64,000 nucleotides of DNA from Enterovibrio gelatinilyticus (lineage in GTDB: Bacteria; Pseudomonadota; Gammaproteobacteria; Enterobacterales; Vibrionaceae). The notes below the pieces were generated by a model, which was given only the letters and a program-made list of their open reading frames with translations, was not told the origin of the DNA and ran no database searches. Each line of letters starts with the position of its first letter. Positions within the stretch are counted from its first letter, which is position 1. Below are positions 62,459 to 64,000 of this stretch, one piece after another. The position numbers and the translations under genes are program-made. The DNA lies in NCBI RefSeq assembly GCF_028683095.1, contig NZ_JAJUBC010000003.1, positions 124,001-188,000 on the forward strand. The letters are read 5' to 3'.

Positions 62459-63844
62459 TCAAATCGCTTTGGCGATAGCCTCAACGCTTTCTTTCGCATC
62501 ACCAAACAGCATCGCTGTGTTCTCTTTAAAGAACAATGGGTTTTGAACACCCGCATAACCTGTGTTCATTGAGCGTTTGAATACGATTACGTTTTTCGCA
62601 TTCCACACTTCAAGAACCGGCATACCTGCGATTGGGCTATTAGGATCTTCCATTGCCGCAGGGTTCACTGTGTCGTTCGCACCGATGACCAATACCGTAT
62701 CTGTTTCAGGGAAATCCTCATTGATTTCATCCATCTCCAACACGATGTCATAAGGTACTTTCGCTTCCGCCAATAACACGTTCATATGGCCTGGAAGACG
62801 TCCTGCGACAGGGTGAATACCAAAACGAACATTGATACCCTTCGCGCGAAGCTTGGCAGTGATGTCATGTACAGGGTATTGAGCTTGAGCTACCGCCATA
62901 CCGTATCCCGGTGTGATAATCACTGAACGAGAGTCTTTCAACATTTCCGCGACTTCTTCTGCCGAAATCTCTCTGTGCTCGCCATATTCAACGTCGGTCG
63001 CAGTAGAAACTGTCTGACCGAAGCCACCAGCGATAACGCTGATGAAAGAACGGTTCATGGCTTTACACATGATATAAGAAAGAATCGCACCCGAAGAACC
63101 AACCAATGCGCCCGTGACGATCAGAAGGTCGTTTGCCAACATGAAACCTGCTGCTGCCGCTGCCCAACCTGAGTAAGAGTTCAGCATTGAAACCACAACC
63201 GGCATATCCGCACCGCCAATCGACGCAACCAAGTGGTAGCCGAACGCGAACGCGATTAAGGTCATGATAATCAGAGCAAACAGACTGCCATCAGACTTCA
63301 CAAAATAGAACATCAACAGCGTCGATACCACGATCGCGGCTAGATTCAATTTATGTTTGTGCGGAAGGTTTAGTGCCGAAGAAGAAATAATTCCGCGAAG
63401 CTTACCAAAGGCAACAATAGAACCCGTGAAGGTTACCGCACCAATGAAGACGCCAAGGAACACTTCCACCATATGGATAACGTGCTCAGTGTGCGCAAAT
63501 TCGCCGCTGTATTCTGGCGGTGCCAGAAAGCTATTGAAACCAACGAGAACCGCTGCCATACCTACGAAGCTGTGAAGCACAGCAACGAGTTCTGGCATTT
63601 CAGTCATTTCAACTTTCTTGGCGTAGTAAATACCGATGGCACCACCAATGATCATCGCAATGATAATCCAAGTTATGCCTTGTGAGTATGGGCCAAAGAT
63701 GGTTGCGATCAAAGCAATCGTCATACCCGCGATACCGTAATAGTTACCGGCTCTCGCTGACTCTTGCTTGGACAATCCAGCCAAACTCAAGATAAAAAAT
63801 AGTGCAGCAACAATATATGCCGCTTGTGCTAGTCCTGCAGACAT
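62459..63844 (-). CDS. pntB: NAD(P) transhydrogenase subunit beta PntB
   Basis: Protein of 461 residues with about eight membrane helices, then the NADP-binding domain III ([60 protein letters not shown]). PntAB couples proton entry to NADPH formation. Fifteen bp downstream of pntA, so one operon. Confidence 0.95.
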   Translation of the reverse strand: MSAGLAQAAYIVAALFFILSLAGLSKQESARAGNYYGIAGMTIALIATIFGPYSQGITWIIIAMIIGGAIGIYYAKKVEMTEMPELVAVLHSFVGMAAVLVGFNSFLAPPEYSGEFAHTEHVIHMVEVFLGVFIGAVTFTGSIVAFGKLRGIISSSALNLPHKHKLNLAAIVVSTLLMFYFVKSDGSLFALIIMTLIAFAFGYHLVASIGGADMPVVVSMLNSYSGWAAAAAGFMLANDLLIVTGALVGSSGAILSYIMCKAMNRSFISVIAGGFGQTVSTATDVEYGEHREISAEEVAEMLKDSRSVIITPGYGMAVAQAQYPVHDITAKLRAKGINVRFGIHPVAGRLPGHMNVLLAEAKVPYDIVLEMDEINEDFPETDTVLVIGANDTVNPAAMEDPNSPIAGMPVLEVWNAKNVIVFKRSMNTGYAGVQNPLFFKENTAMLFGDAKESVEAIAKAI

Positions 63845-63859
63845 TCCTTGCTACTCCTA

Positions 63860-64000
63860 TTAATCTTTACGGAACATTTCAAGCATGCGCTTGGTGACGG
63901 TGAATCCGCCAAAAATGTTGATGCTTGCAATGAGAACCGCAATAAATGCGAGGAAAGAAACCACACCATTGCCTTGACCGATTTGAAGTAACGCACCCAC
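63860..64000 (-). CDS. pntA: NAD(P) transhydrogenase subunit alpha PntA, C-terminal end only
   Basis: The last 46 codons are present: a membrane helix ([20 protein letters not shown]) followed by [14 protein letters not shown] and stop, matching the C-terminus of PntA. The remainder lies beyond the window end. Confidence 0.92.
   Translation of the reverse strand: MGALLQIGQGNGVVSFLAFIAVLIASINIFGGFTVTKRMLEMFRKD

Noticed and set aside
1-64000. tRNA, rRNA, CRISPR arrays and complete insertion sequences
   Set aside because: None was recognised on reading both strands; a dedicated scan for tRNAs could not be run.

Overview
The window looks like chromosome II of a Vibrio species, probably near the Harveyi clade. 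The evidence is gene content and order: the hutWXZ / tonB1-exbB1-exbD1-hutBCD haem cluster with hutA, the vxrABC two-component operon next to pntAB, and Vibrio-type small proteins. No rRNA, tRNA or CRISPR array was seen. The window opens inside a tyrosine recombinase gene (minus strand) and closes inside pntA (minus strand).

Layout. 0-8.4 kb: recombinase fragment, two tandem DUF3319-like genes, yciH, an AGCS alanine/glycine symporter, a PLP-dependent lyase with a divergent Lrp regulator, and a Xre-RES toxin-antitoxin pair. 8.5-21.5 kb: a catabolic block with (i) quinoprotein alcohol dehydrogenase, c-type cytochrome and XoxJ-like binding protein; (ii) a minus-strand AcoR-like sigma-54 activator; (iii) a long operon with E1-alpha, E1-beta, a stand-alone lipoyl protein, a short E2 catalytic protein, a lipoate ligase-like protein, a Tat-exported small subunit and an Fe-S-type GMC flavoprotein; (iv) a porin. 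Each of the three plus-strand units has a -24/-12 promoter. Each also has upstream copies of the same 17-bp palindrome, so the block reads as one sigma-54 regulon for periplasmic oxidation of an alcohol or polyol and thiamine-dependent cleavage of the product. The quinoprotein has the Asp-Tyr-Asp signature of lanthanide-dependent enzymes but lacks the vicinal Cys pair.

21.6-30.2 kb: yajD, a secreted C1q-like protein, then a very AT-rich four-gene operon (MBL hydrolase, trypsin-like protease, small middle component, SMC/Rad50-like ATPase). This resembles the Lamassu hydrolase-protease / ABC-three-component defence architecture and is bracketed by a perfect 106-bp direct repeat. 30.8-36.3 kb: delta-class carbonic anhydrase, a 266-bp MITE-like element, and small accessory genes including several Cys-rich zinc-ribbon-like proteins.

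36.5-48.2 kb: ABC exporter and the complete haem uptake locus: outer-membrane receptor, TonB energy transduction, periplasmic binding protein and inner-membrane importer, cytosolic carrier and haem degradation. 48.4-57.9 kb: Gfo/Idh oxidoreductase, chromate transporter, LysR regulator, acyltransferase, cupin-like regulator, NadD-like and NadE proteins, an HD-only alarmone hydrolase candidate, and a 50-codon YoaH-family gene. 58-64 kb: TraF-like outer-membrane protein, vxrCBA, pntB and the 3' end of pntA. All functional calls come from reading motifs and from knowledge of the families; no database search was possible.
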